64,000 bases of DNA from contig JAUZQE010000012.1 of assembly GCA_030733815.1 (NCBI GenBank), positions 26,670 to 90,669 on the forward strand, read 5' to 3'. A program made the translations under genes and the position numbers. Of the stretch, positions 25,897 to 35,058 are shown piece by piece. The DNA is from Yanghanlia caeni (lineage in GTDB: Bacteria > Pseudomonadota > Gammaproteobacteria > Burkholderiales > Burkholderiaceae_B). The notes under the pieces are model-generated. The model was not told the DNA's origin, did not search any database, and saw nothing but the letters and a program-made list of their open reading frames with translations. The number at the start of each line of letters is the position of its first letter. Position 1 is the stretch's first letter.

Positions 25897-27288
25897 GTGG
25901 CCATCGGCGTATTCGACATCTTCAAGATCGGCATCGGGCCGTCCAGTTCACACACTGTCGGGCCGATGCGTGCCGCGCGCATGTTTGCGCGCGCCGTGCT
26001 TTCTGCCGGGGCCAGCGAGCCCGTGCAACGGGTGGTGGTCGAGCTTTACGGCTCGCTGGGCGCCACGGGCAAAGGCCACGCCACCGACACGGCCGTCATG
26101 CTCGGTCTGGCCGGGCATGACCCCGAAACCGTCGACGTGGAACGCGTCGAGGCCTATCTGAACGCAATCCGCGCAAGCGGCCGGCTGAATCTGCTGGGCC
26201 AGCACGAAATTTCCTTTAACGCCGACTCCGACCTGCCCTTTCTTCCGTTCAAGACGCTGCCCATGCACCCCAACGGCATGCACTGCATCGCCTACGCGGC
26301 GAACGGCACCGTACTGCTGGAGCGCAGCTACTATTCGGTGGGCGGCGGATTCGTCGTTCAGGCCGATGCGCACGGACATCGCGAAGACACCAGCGGGCTG
26401 CTGCCCGACATCGCCCAACTGCCGATGCCGTTTCGCAGCGGTGCCGATCTGTTGCGACTGACACGCGAACACGATTGCTCCATCGCCGATATCATGCGCG
26501 CCAACGAGCTTCACTGGCGCCCCGAACACGAAACCGTTGCGGGTCTGCAGCGAATCTGGAGTGTGATGCAGGCCTGTGTGCAGCGCGGCTGCCGTAGCAC
26601 CGGCGAGCTGCCGGGTCCGTTTCGCGTCAGGCGCCGTGCGCCCGAGCTGCTTCGCAATCTGGAAGCGCGCGGTGGCCTGAAGGGCGACGATCCGCTTACG
26701 GTCATGGATTACGTGAACGTGTACGCCCTGGCGGTGAATGAAGAAAACGCGGCCGGCGGCCGTGTGGTGACCGCACCCACCAACGGGGCGGCCGGCATCG
26801 TTCCAGCCGTACTGCATTACTACAGCACCTTCGTCGAAGGCGCCACGCAAAAAGGCGTTGAAGATTTCCTGCTCACCGCAGCAGCAATCGGCATTCTCTA
26901 CAAGGAAAACGCATCAATTTCAGGTGCTGAAGTCGGTTGCCAGGGTGAGGTGGGCGTGGCGTGCTCAATGGCGGCCGCTGCGTTATGTGCCGTGCTGGGC
27001 GGCACGCCGGAACAGGTGGAAAACGCCGCCGAAATTGGCATGGAGCATCACCTGGGCCTGACCTGCGATCCGGTGGGTGGTCTGGTGCAGATTCCGTGCA
27101 TTGAACGCAACGCCATCGCTGCGGTCAAGGCGATCAACGCGGCCCGCATGGCGCTGCACGGTGATGGCACGCACACGGTCAGCCTCGATCAGGTGATCAA
27201 GACGATGCGTGAAACGGGTGCCGATATGATGAGCAAATACAAGGAAACGTCGCAGGGCGGTCTTGCAGTGAATATCGTCGAGTGCTGA
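25897..27288 (+). CDS. sdaA: L-serine ammonia-lyase (iron-sulfur dependent)
   Basis: A 463-residue L-serine dehydratase that converts serine to pyruvate and ammonia with a [4Fe-4S] cluster. The N-terminal beta domain starts [20 protein letters not shown], the family signature. Cluster ligands are visible as Cys in [14 protein letters not shown] and in [21 protein letters not shown]. It starts at GTG 25897 with TACGGAG eight to fourteen bases before. A perfect dyad lies just upstream, so it is likely regulated. Single-chain, full-length form. Confidence 0.95.
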   Translation: MAIGVFDIFKIGIGPSSSHTVGPMRAARMFARAVLSAGASEPVQRVVVELYGSLGATGKGHATDTAVMLGLAGHDPETVDVERVEAYLNAIRASGRLNLLGQHEISFNADSDLPFLPFKTLPMHPNGMHCIAYAANGTVLLERSYYSVGGGFVVQADAHGHREDTSGLLPDIAQLPMPFRSGADLLRLTREHDCSIADIMRANELHWRPEHETVAGLQRIWSVMQACVQRGCRSTGELPGPFRVRRRAPELLRNLEARGGLKGDDPLTVMDYVNVYALAVNEENAAGGRVVTAPTNGAAGIVPAVLHYYSTFVEGATQKGVEDFLLTAAAIGILYKENASISGAEVGCQGEVGVACSMAAAALCAVLGGTPEQVENAAEIGMEHHLGLTCDPVGGLVQIPCIERNAIAAVKAINAARMALHGDGTHTVSLDQVIKTMRETGADMMSKYKETSQGGLAVNIVEC

Positions 27289-27390
27289 GCACCCTTTTTC
27301 GACACTCGTTTCGACCCACCCCGCCTTATCCGCTGCCCAACCCGGAATGCTCCGGGCAATTCGAACGGTAGTGGTTGTTCCAGAGCACCC

Positions 27391-28656
27391 CTAACGTTCA
27401 AACACCTCGTCCATCCAGTCGTACAGCACGGCCGACGACAGGGGCAGGTTTTCCAACTGACAGTGCCCCCCTGCCCCTTCTTCGAGCATGAACACGCGTT
27501 CGGTGACCTCGCCACCCGCGGCGTCGCAGAACTGGCGCGCCTGAGCCAGCGGCTCGCCCCCTTCGGCTTCACCCACCATGCTCAGGCACGGAATGGCAAG
27601 GCGGCCGATATGGTCGCCCGTCTGGAAGTGATCGAGTGCATTCAGCCATTCGTGCACCGATTCCACACCGAATCGGAAGAACACGATCTTGAGTAGCGCC
27701 CGCAGATCGTCGGGCAGTTCGCTGCGCGGTATGTCGGGCAACCACTCGAGGCGCACTTCGGGCGGATCGTTCACCATCTCCGGCGGGAAGAAACCGAGCT
27801 GATACGCCTTGAGATCGAGAATGGGTGAATTGAGCGCCAGTGCGCGGATGCGTGGCTCGAAGCACGCCGCACGCAGGGCAAAATAGCCCCCCAGGCTGAT
27901 TCCATACAGTCCGAGGCGGCTCATGTCGACGCCGGCTTGCTCGGCCAGCCAGTCGACCACTGCGCGGATCGGCACTTCCCAATCGGGCCGGAACTTGAGT
28001 TGCGGGTGCAGCCGGGTCATGCCCGTCTGGCCAGGGCCGTCGATCGCCAGCACGTTGTAGCCGCGCTCGAGCGCCGCCCGGCCGCACTCGAAGTAGAGTT
28101 CTTCAGCACTGCCATCGAAACCTGTGTGCACGATCACCGTTTTGCGCGGGATAGAATCGGCACCAGGCGGCGTGAAGAAATAGGCCGGAATGTCGGCGTT
28201 CTCATACGGAATGTGTACGACCTGCACGGGCGGATCGAGACGCTGCGCGCCCGCGATGAAACATGCGCGCGATGAGAGTCCCCACTTGCGGTGCTCCGGG
28301 GTGTACGGATCGCAGAAATACTCGGCAGACCGGTAATACATCGATGCGCGGAAAAAATGGTCGCGCGCACTCACGGGGTGATTGCCTTCGAGGCACGCCC
28401 AGGCGGCCTTCTCGACACGCTGCGCCAGTGCCGCATGCGCCTGCACCCAGCACCCTGCCGGGTCTCGGCTTTCCTCGGGTTGCGCGGCCATGCATGCCCT
28501 GACGGCGTCGGCGGCAAGCAGCAGTTCGCCCGGTGTGCCACCGCCGTAATTGATGGCGCCCAAACCACGCAGCATCTGAAATTCGAATTCGGGTTCGTCG
28601 TAGCCCCGCACGCGCATGCGGCCGCGCTGCACACCCTCCGTTGTATTGGCACTCAT
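27391..28656 (-). CDS. Alpha/beta hydrolase, C-C hydrolase or esterase type
   Basis: A 421-residue hydrolase with a helical N-terminal region (about residues 1-140) followed by an alpha/beta-hydrolase core. The nucleophile elbow is GLYGISLGGYFALR, the oxyanion region VIVHTGFDGSAEELYF, and the late catalytic His is in GAGGHCQLEN. The two-part layout recalls 2,6-dihydroxypseudooxynicotine hydrolase and the FrsA/DUF1100 group, which cleave C-C or ester bonds. I cannot name the substrate. It stands alone between sdaA and the MFS gene, and 27289-27390 holds only a small CCCGGA/TCCGGG hairpin. Confidence 0.82.
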   Translation of the reverse strand: MSANTTEGVQRGRMRVRGYDEPEFEFQMLRGLGAINYGGGTPGELLLAADAVRACMAAQPEESRDPAGCWVQAHAALAQRVEKAAWACLEGNHPVSARDHFFRASMYYRSAEYFCDPYTPEHRKWGLSSRACFIAGAQRLDPPVQVVHIPYENADIPAYFFTPPGADSIPRKTVIVHTGFDGSAEELYFECGRAALERGYNVLAIDGPGQTGMTRLHPQLKFRPDWEVPIRAVVDWLAEQAGVDMSRLGLYGISLGGYFALRAACFEPRIRALALNSPILDLKAYQLGFFPPEMVNDPPEVRLEWLPDIPRSELPDDLRALLKIVFFRFGVESVHEWLNALDHFQTGDHIGRLAIPCLSMVGEAEGGEPLAQARQFCDAAGGEVTERVFMLEEGAGGHCQLENLPLSSAVLYDWMDEVFER

Positions 28657-28716
28657 TGCCTTCTCCTTGCTATGGTGATGCGCTGAATGACTGCAGCGGG
28701 GCCGAACATGGCCCGA

Positions 28717-29910
28717 TCACTGACGTGCGGCGGCCCAGAATGCGAGTGCCAGTACCGTGAACGTGGCGGTGATCGCCCAGAGCACCGACTCGTAAGACTG
28801 GCCAACGCCCCACAGCACCGCCGTCGCCCACGGTGCAACCGCCCGCGCCAGCGTGGCGGGCAGATTGATGATGCCGTTCAGGGCACCATAGGCATGCGGC
28901 GTGATCATTTCGGGGACGACCAGGCTGCGAACGATCGTGAAAATACCATTGGCCGCCCCGTACAGACAACACAACACGATTACGATCAGGGGATTTCCTT
29001 TGAAAAACAGCAGCGCCAGAAACACGGGCGGCAGCACGGCTACGGTAAAACAGCCGATGCGGCGCATGCTGGCACGCTCGCCCAGCATGCCGATGACGAG
29101 GCGCCCGCCCACCTGTGCGGGCCCGATGAAGGCGAGCGCGGTGACCACCTCGGCAACGCTCAGCCCGCCTTCCAGAAGCATCGGGTACATGTGAAAGGTG
29201 AAGGCCGAGAAGGCCGCGGCATATGCCAGCATGGCAACGAGCAGCAGCCAGAATACGCGATTGCGCAGCGTGGCACGCACGATCTGGCGCTCGGTATCAC
29301 GCGCCGCGCCCTCGCTCTGCGCGGCTTCAATGCCGCGGTCGTCATGCGGCCTGATCTGCCAGGCGTACATGCCGGCCAGCAGCAGGTTGACGAAAGCCAG
29401 CATGAGCAGGGCTTCGCGCCAGCCCCAGTGATCGAGAAAAAACTGGATGAGCGGAATGAACACCGTGCTGGCAAAACCGCCCCATAAGGTAATGTGCGTG
29501 ACGCCCGCACGCGCCCGCCCTGCTCCGACGCGGCGCGCCAGGACAGCGAACGCGGGTTCGTATAGCGTGCAGGCCTGCAGCGCGCCCAACAGGGTGGCCA
29601 CCACATAAAAGGCGGCCTGGGTTTCGACGAGCGACCACAACAGGAAGAGCCCCGCCACCAGCAGCGAGCTGATCCCCAGCAGCGCCCTGCCGTAGCCCCG
29701 GTCGACCGCCACACCCACCGGATAGGTGAGAAATGCAGCCAGGACCAGGCCCAGCGTGGCCGGCGCATAGGCTTCGGCGCGCTGCCAGCCCAACTCGGGC
29801 ATCATGGCCTCGACGATCAGCGGATAGCTGTAATAAAGCGTGCCCCACGCGCAGATCTGGCCGAAACCGAGCGCCGAAATGAAGAATGCTTCGCTGGACC
29901 TGCCACGCAT
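28717..29910 (-). CDS. MFS transporter
   Basis: A 397-residue major facilitator with about 12 predicted membrane segments, beginning FISALGFGQICAWGTLYYSYP. The cytoplasmic loop between TM2 and TM3 reads YPVGVAVDRGYGRALLG, a recognisable MFS loop motif. The sequence resembles the oxalate/formate-antiporter-like or monocarboxylate group, but the substrate is unknown. The start is set at the Met 13 bases after the LysR stop; a longer frame upstream merely overlaps the LysR gene. It is co-transcribed with that LysR regulator. Confidence 0.87.
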   Translation of the reverse strand: MRGRSSEAFFISALGFGQICAWGTLYYSYPLIVEAMMPELGWQRAEAYAPATLGLVLAAFLTYPVGVAVDRGYGRALLGISSLLVAGLFLLWSLVETQAAFYVVATLLGALQACTLYEPAFAVLARRVGAGRARAGVTHITLWGGFASTVFIPLIQFFLDHWGWREALLMLAFVNLLLAGMYAWQIRPHDDRGIEAAQSEGAARDTERQIVRATLRNRVFWLLLVAMLAYAAAFSAFTFHMYPMLLEGGLSVAEVVTALAFIGPAQVGGRLVIGMLGERASMRRIGCFTVAVLPPVFLALLFFKGNPLIVIVLCCLYGAANGIFTIVRSLVVPEMITPHAYGALNGIINLPATLARAVAPWATAVLWGVGQSYESVLWAITATFTVLALAFWAAARQ

Positions 29911-29923
29911 GACTGATACCCGT

Positions 29924-30838
29924 TCAGGCGGATGCCGCCAGGATGTCGAGAAAGGCGCGCACCGGCGGGCTTGGCGGCCGATCAACTCGCTCGAGCCGAT
30001 ACAGTGTGCGGGTGAAACCCGATAGCCCGTCGGCATGCAGCTCGATGACCCGCTTCAGAGCAAGCAGATCGGCGACCAGCGCGTACGGCAGCATGGCGAC
30101 CCCCAGACCCGCGGCCACCGCCCGTGCAATACCTTCGTTGCTGCCAATCTCGATGCGGTTGGCGGGCGCCACGCCCTGACGTGCCAGCAGATCGAACGTG
30201 ACGTCACGCGTGCCGGAACCCGTTTCGCGCACCAGCCAGCGTTGGCTGGCGAGCCATTGCGGTGTGACGCGCAGCGCCCCGGAAGCCCCCTTGGCCGGCA
30301 CCGTGCCCGGCGGCGCCACGATGACCAGGCGCTCCTCGCGCCACGGATGCGAGGCCACGCCTTCCATTTGCACCGGCCCTTCGACCAGGCCGAGATCGAT
30401 ATTGCAGGCGAAAAGATCTTCCACAATGGATTGGGTGTTCGCGACGACGACCTTGAGGGCGATGTCGGGCCACCGGGTTGCATACGTGTGCAGACATGGC
30501 GGCAGCCAGTAACTGGCCACCGTGGTACTGGCACCAACGACGAGCTCACCCTGGCGCAGGCCGCTACGACGCTCGAGTTCATGCACGGCCGCACGTTCAA
30601 GCGAAAAAATGGCGCGGGCATGGGCGTTCAGGCTCGCCCCGGCCTCGGTGGCGCGCAGGCCGCGTCCCCCCTTGCCCGGCGAGCGCTCGAGCAAGACGAG
30701 ATCGACTTGCTTCTCGAGTTCGGCCACCGCCTTGGAGACAGCAGGCTGGCTGATGTGCATGCGCCGCGCCGCCGCCGAGAAGCTGCCTTCTTCGATGACA
30801 TGATGAAACACGCGCAGCAGGTGCAGATTCAGCCGCAT
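29924..30838 (-). CDS. LysR-type regulator (YeiE-like), divergent from yeiH
   Basis: A 304-residue LysR protein. The N-terminal helix-turn-helix (LHLLRVFHHVIEEGSFSAAARRMHISQPAVSKAV, given in part) is followed by a type 2 periplasmic-binding effector domain with GASTTVASYWLPP and LGLVEGPVQ. The start is MRLNLHLL; 18 further upstream codons are open but lie outside the family. It is divergent from a YeiH-family exporter, the arrangement of E. coli yeiE-yeiH, and is followed on its own strand by an MFS gene. Confidence 0.9.
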   Translation of the reverse strand: MRLNLHLLRVFHHVIEEGSFSAAARRMHISQPAVSKAVAELEKQVDLVLLERSPGKGGRGLRATEAGASLNAHARAIFSLERAAVHELERRSGLRQGELVVGASTTVASYWLPPCLHTYATRWPDIALKVVVANTQSIVEDLFACNIDLGLVEGPVQMEGVASHPWREERLVIVAPPGTVPAKGASGALRVTPQWLASQRWLVRETGSGTRDVTFDLLARQGVAPANRIEIGSNEGIARAVAAGLGVAMLPYALVADLLALKRVIELHADGLSGFTRTLYRLERVDRPPSPPVRAFLDILAASA

Positions 30839-30842
30839 GATT

Positions 30843-30859
30843 AACCAAAAGTTATGGTT
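30843..30859. promoter_or_regulatory. Candidate LysR operator in the LysR/yeiH intergenic region
   Basis: AACCA-AAAGTTA-TGGTT is an interrupted dyad five bases upstream of the LysR start, inside a 98-bp AT-rich divergent promoter region. LysR proteins often bind such a dyad next to their own gene. No second clear copy is visible. Confidence 0.4.
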
Positions 30860-30936
30860 CTCTGAAAAATATGTATTCGACTTATATACCACCCCACTCT
30901 AAGGTTATGACTTGGTAAAAACCCTTGTGAGATGTC

Positions 30937-32001
30937 ATGTCGTCCGTTCCTGCTTCCGAGTCTGCTCAGCGCTTGCGCGCGCCTGGCCCTGCATGGTGGG
31001 CCGGCATGCTTCTGACAGGCCTGGTTGCTGCCGCCGCATCCTGGCTCGCCGACCTGCCAGCCATGCAGAGTGCGGGCCTGAGCGTACTGACGTTTGCCAT
31101 CGTCATCGGCATGGTGCTGGGCAATATCGTTTTTCCCGCAATGGCCCCCCATACGGCAAGCGGTGTGGACTTTTGCAAGACACGGCTGTTGCGTGCAGGC
31201 ATCATCCTGTTCGGTTTTCGGCTCACCTTTCAGGAAGCCGCTGCAGTGGGCCTGACCGGCATTCTTCTCGATGCCCTCGTCATTCTGGCGGTATTTGGAA
31301 CGGCCATGCTCGTCGGCCGACGTGTGCTGGGCATGGATCGCGAGATCTGCATGCTGGTCGGTGCCGGCGCCGCCATCTGTGGCGCCGCAGCCGTCATGGC
31401 CATGGAGCCCGTGGCGCGGGCGCAGGCCCACAAGGTATCGGTGGCGGTCGCCACCGTTGTCGTGTTCGGTACGGTGGGCATGTTTCTATACCCGGCGCTG
31501 TACCCCTATTTGGGTCTTTCCGAACACGCCTTTGGTATCTTCATCGGCTCCACCGTCCATGAGGTGGCACAGGTCGTCGCGGCGGGCAATGCGATCAGCC
31601 CCGAGGTCGCCAAGACCGCCGTCGTCGAAAAAATGTTGCGCGTGATGATGCTGGCACCGTTTCTGGTTGGGGTCGGCGCGTGGCTGCATCGGGCTTCACG
31701 GCATGCCGACACGGGCCAGGTACAGGGCACGCCGGTGGCACGCCCCCCGATTCCATGGTTCGCGATCGGCTTCGTCGCAGCGGTGGGGGTGAACTCCCTT
31801 GACGTGCTGCCCGCTGCAGCCGTGGCGGTTCTGGTTCAGGCCAGCACCCTTTTCCTGGCCATGGCCATGGCCGCACTGGGCTTGCGCACGCATGTCAGCG
31901 CCGTACGGCAGGCTGGCGCCGCCCCGCTCGCGCTTGCCGGCATCCTGTTCGTGCTGCTGGTCGCAGGCGGTTACGTGTTGAATCTGCTGCTGGTGGCCTG
32001 A
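30937..32001 (+). CDS. yeiH: YeiH family (UPF0324) putative sulfate/sulfonate exporter
   Basis: A 354-residue inner-membrane protein with about ten membrane helices. Family landmarks are GIILFGFRLTFQEA, VGAGAAICGAAAVMAMEPV, GTVGMFLYPALYP, GIFIGSTVHEVAQVVAAGN and the late GVNSLDVLP. This matches the YeiH/UPF0324 group, linked to sulfite, sulfonate or cysteine-related efflux. The LysR regulator encoded divergently 98 bases away is its likely controller. Confidence 0.9.
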   Translation: MSSVPASESAQRLRAPGPAWWAGMLLTGLVAAAASWLADLPAMQSAGLSVLTFAIVIGMVLGNIVFPAMAPHTASGVDFCKTRLLRAGIILFGFRLTFQEAAAVGLTGILLDALVILAVFGTAMLVGRRVLGMDREICMLVGAGAAICGAAAVMAMEPVARAQAHKVSVAVATVVVFGTVGMFLYPALYPYLGLSEHAFGIFIGSTVHEVAQVVAAGNAISPEVAKTAVVEKMLRVMMLAPFLVGVGAWLHRASRHADTGQVQGTPVARPPIPWFAIGFVAAVGVNSLDVLPAAAVAVLVQASTLFLAMAMAALGLRTHVSAVRQAGAAPLALAGILFVLLVAGGYVLNLLLVA

Positions 32002-32094
32002 CGCGCCACAGGGTGTTCTGCGGGCGCGCCGCTTGCTGCAAACCCCTGCACGGTGTGAGGGCTTGGCCCGCCCCAAGCGGGCGCTGGGGTAGCA

Positions 32095-32108
32095 TTGACG
32101 AAGATCAA
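32095..32108 (+). promoter_or_regulatory. FNR/Anr box upstream of azurin
   Basis: TTGAC-GAAG-ATCAA matches the FNR/Anr consensus TTGAT-N4-ATCAA in nine of ten positions. It lies 109 bases before the azurin ATG in a 215-bp gene-free gap with no other obvious features. Azurin genes in Pseudomonas are known Anr targets. Confidence 0.65.
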
Positions 32109-32216
32109 TACGTGTATTCCATTAGTCCCCCACAATGAGCTGTTCGTGATTACCCGTCGCCTCGGTCTTGCGTGCGCAAGCAGGGGCGTGACACTGTTAC
32201 GTTTCGGAGATCCCAT

Positions 32217-32663
32217 ATGTTCGCAAAAGCCACTTTCGCTGCACTCCTGTCTGTCATGGCCGTTCCCGCCATGGCCGCCCAATGTGAAGTAACGATCGAA
32301 GGCAACGACGCCATGCAGTTCAACACGAAGGAAATCGTGATCGACAAGAGCTGCGAAGACTTCACCATCAATCTGGTGCATACCGGCAAGCTGCCCAAGG
32401 CCGCCATGGGTCACAACGTGGTAATCACGAAAGCGGCCGACAAGCAGGCAGTCGCGAACGACGCCACTTCCGCTGGCCCCGCCAACGATTACCTCAAGCC
32501 CAACGACGACCGCGTTCTGGCGCACACCAAGATGATCGGCGGCGGCGAAAAAGATTCGGTCACGTTCAAAACCGCAGCATTTGAAGCCGGCGGCGATTAC
32601 GACTTCTTCTGCTCGTTCCCCGGCCACTGGGCCATCATGTCGGGCAAGGTCGTCGTCAAGTAA
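32217..32663 (+). CDS. azu: Azurin, periplasmic blue copper protein
   Basis: A 148-residue precursor with a 20-residue signal peptide (ending AVPAMA) and a 128-residue mature azurin. In mature numbering all hallmarks sit at canonical positions: disulfide Cys3-Cys26, copper ligands His46 (MGHN), Cys112 (FFCSFPGHW), His117 and axial Met121. Azurin shuttles single electrons in the periplasm, for example in denitrification, methylamine or alcohol oxidation, and oxidative stress. A FNR/Anr box lies upstream and a strong terminator follows. The downstream convergent gene is a PqqU-type receptor. Confidence 0.98.
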   Translation: MFAKATFAALLSVMAVPAMAAQCEVTIEGNDAMQFNTKEIVIDKSCEDFTINLVHTGKLPKAAMGHNVVITKAADKQAVANDATSAGPANDYLKPNDDRVLAHTKMIGGGEKDSVTFKTAAFEAGGDYDFFCSFPGHWAIMSGKVVVK

Positions 32664-32706
32664 TTCTGGCGGCGTGCGGGGCGTCTGGCACCCGCTGCCC
32701 ACAAAG

Positions 32707-32728
32707 CCGGCCCTCGGGCCGGTTTTTT
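32707..32728 (+). terminator. Rho-independent terminator of azurin
   Basis: CCGGCCC-TC-GGGCCGG followed by six T residues, 43 bases after the azurin stop and just before the end of the convergent TonB receptor gene. Confidence 0.93.
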
Positions 32729-32737
32729 CTTGCCTGT

Positions 32738-34870
32738 TCAAAATGCGTAGCTGAGGTCGACACCCACCATCCAGTTGCGGCCCGAAGCGGGCTCGTAATA
32801 ACGCAGATTGCCCTCGTTGACGATTACGGAGCCGGCGTAGCGCCGGTCGAACAGGTTGTCGATGCGGGCACGGGCGCCCAGGCGCAGTGGCCCGCTGCGC
32901 CACACGTAGCCCGCATGAACCCCCGCCACAAAGTAAGCCGGTGCTGCTTCCGTATTGCCGTCGTTGACGTAGATCCGGCTAAGGTAACGGCCGTCGATGC
33001 CTGCCTGAAAACCTTCTTCAGGCAGCCAGTCGAGGCTGAAATACAGCGCCTGCCGCGCGACGCCGGGAATGGTGTGACCGGCACGAAGATGCTTGTCGGG
33101 GCGCGACGGATCGGTACACGACACGGTCGTGCAATCGTCGCGATACCGTGCGTCGATCCAGGAATACGCCAGCTGGCCACGCAAATGTTCGACGAACTCG
33201 CCGCTCCAAGCCAACTCGACGCCCGTTCGGCGCGTACGCCCGGCGTTCTGGTAGGTGCTGCGCCCGAAGCTGGCATCGGCCGCCACGATTTCGTCGCGGC
33301 TGCGACTCTGATACACGGCGGCGCTGGCTACACCGCCGGCCACGCGCAGCTTGGCTCCGGCTTCCACGGTGGTGTTGACGGCCGGGGCGAGATCGAAGTT
33401 CAGTCCTGGCAGGCCGTCGTTGCGATACGAAATTTCATTGAACGTGGGGGTTTCGAAGCCCCGCCCTGCCGAAAGGAACAGGCTCAGATCGGGCGTGGCG
33501 GCATAGCGCAGCGCAGCCATAGGCAGCCATTCCCGATATCGCACCGTGCCGCTGTCGTCGCCATTTCCAGGCGTAACGTAGTGATCGCGCGATTCGAAGC
33601 GGATTCGGCTGTGTCGCAGTCCGGCGTCGAGCGTCCATTGCGGGGCGAACTGCCATGACGTCTGAACGTACGGGTCGACGTTCGAAACGGTATTGGTTTC
33701 GTCACGGCGCAGTGCGCCCCTCACCCCCAACGTATCACCCACAAAATTTTCATAGCCGCGCCGGGCCTCGCGCAATTCGTCGTAGGCCACACCCGCGATC
33801 AGCGTCAGGGGGCGGCCGGCCAGCAGATGCCGGCTGGTCCAGCGCACATCCGCGCCCGCATACCGGCGCCCAAGGTCGATGACGCCGCCGCTATGCTGGG
33901 GATTGCGCTGGGCAGCGGCGGGAATGGCCAGGTATTGCACCATGTCGCGCTGTCCGTAATAGGCCATGGCCCGCACTTCACTGGCCTCGCTCAGCCGCTT
34001 CTCGAACACCAGCCCGCCCTGGGTCTGATCGACCGACTTGCGGGTGTTGTACAGCGTGGCATTCGACACGGCGCTTTGCGGGTCATCATCGAACGCCTGC
34101 CTGTCCAGCCCGAGCGGGTCATCGGCGCGAACACTCACTGAGTTGGCGATGAGCGTGAGACGCGTGTCGTCATCGATCTGCAGCCCCAGTTTGGCGTTGC
34201 CCAGGTTCTTGCGTGCCCCGCTATGGTCCCGGAAGCCGTGCGTGGTGTAGCGATTCAGGCTCACCACGTAATCGAGCTGAGTTTCGCCCACGTCGGCAAG
34301 CCCACGCGCCTTGGCCCCATAACGCCATGAGCCGTGGCTGTCCGCGGAAACGGTACCGCTCAGGGTTGCCGGCAGGCCGCCCTCTTCAGTAAACACCTGA
34401 ATCACACCGCCGGACGAATTGCCATATAACGCGGAAAACGGCCCGCGCAGGACCTCGACCCGATCAATACTCTCAATATCGATGTTCGAAGTCTGGCCCT
34501 GGCCATCGGGCATGGTGGCCGGAATGCCGTCGACATACAGACGCACGCCGCGCACGCCGAAGGTTGAGCGCGCGCCGAATCCGCGTATGGACACCTGCAG
34601 ATCCTGTGCATAGTTCTCGCGATTCTGAATCTGCAGCCCTGGGCTGCCCCCGAGGCTTTCGGACAGGTTGACGCGAAATCGGCCGGCGCGCATGTGTTCG
34701 CCTTCAAACACCGAAACGGATGCCGGCGTGTCGAGGACACTGGTGTCGAGTCGGGTTGCCTGCACGCGTATTGCATCGAGATCATGCACGGGCGGCTGCG
34801 CCATGCAGAGACCGGCCAGTGCCAGAAACAGCGGCACGCTGCTCAGCGTTGCCCAGCGCGTTTCGCGCAT
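32738..34870 (-). CDS. pqqU: TonB-dependent receptor, PqqU/YncD-like (PQQ uptake)
   Basis: A 710-residue outer-membrane receptor: signal peptide to about residue 25, a TonB-box-like start (LDAIRVQATRL), plug domain and 22-strand barrel ending in Phe. Several segments match what I know of E. coli YncD, now PqqU, the receptor for the cofactor pyrroloquinoline quinone: NLSESLGGSPGLQIQNRENY, RLYVDGIPATMPDGQGQ, DHYVTPGNGDDSG, AGRGFETPTFNEISYR and VGSVIVNEGNLRYYEP. No Fur box is visible upstream, which fits a non-siderophore substrate. The start is at 34870 behind GAGGTGACG. The gene is convergent with azurin. Confidence 0.85.
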   Translation of the reverse strand: MRETRWATLSSVPLFLALAGLCMAQPPVHDLDAIRVQATRLDTSVLDTPASVSVFEGEHMRAGRFRVNLSESLGGSPGLQIQNRENYAQDLQVSIRGFGARSTFGVRGVRLYVDGIPATMPDGQGQTSNIDIESIDRVEVLRGPFSALYGNSSGGVIQVFTEEGGLPATLSGTVSADSHGSWRYGAKARGLADVGETQLDYVVSLNRYTTHGFRDHSGARKNLGNAKLGLQIDDDTRLTLIANSVSVRADDPLGLDRQAFDDDPQSAVSNATLYNTRKSVDQTQGGLVFEKRLSEASEVRAMAYYGQRDMVQYLAIPAAAQRNPQHSGGVIDLGRRYAGADVRWTSRHLLAGRPLTLIAGVAYDELREARRGYENFVGDTLGVRGALRRDETNTVSNVDPYVQTSWQFAPQWTLDAGLRHSRIRFESRDHYVTPGNGDDSGTVRYREWLPMAALRYAATPDLSLFLSAGRGFETPTFNEISYRNDGLPGLNFDLAPAVNTTVEAGAKLRVAGGVASAAVYQSRSRDEIVAADASFGRSTYQNAGRTRRTGVELAWSGEFVEHLRGQLAYSWIDARYRDDCTTVSCTDPSRPDKHLRAGHTIPGVARQALYFSLDWLPEEGFQAGIDGRYLSRIYVNDGNTEAAPAYFVAGVHAGYVWRSGPLRLGARARIDNLFDRRYAGSVIVNEGNLRYYEPASGRNWMVGVDLSYAF

Positions 34871-35058
34871 CGTCACCTCCCCCCGTCTCGTAGGGGCTGA
34901 CCCATACCGGCCGCCCATGTCTTTGTTACATTGTTCTGCGTTGCGCCCCCGCGCAGCAAGTGACACGCCCGCCCTCTCCGTCGCCCGCTGCCGGCCGCCG
35001 CCGGGCGGGTACAGGTCTTGCCTTCCAGCTGCCATCCACAACGACAAAGGAAGCAACC

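Noticed and set aside
34871..35058. Fur box in front of the TonB receptor
   Set aside because: The gap holds no GATAAT-type hexamer array. The receptor also resembles PqqU rather than a siderophore receptor.
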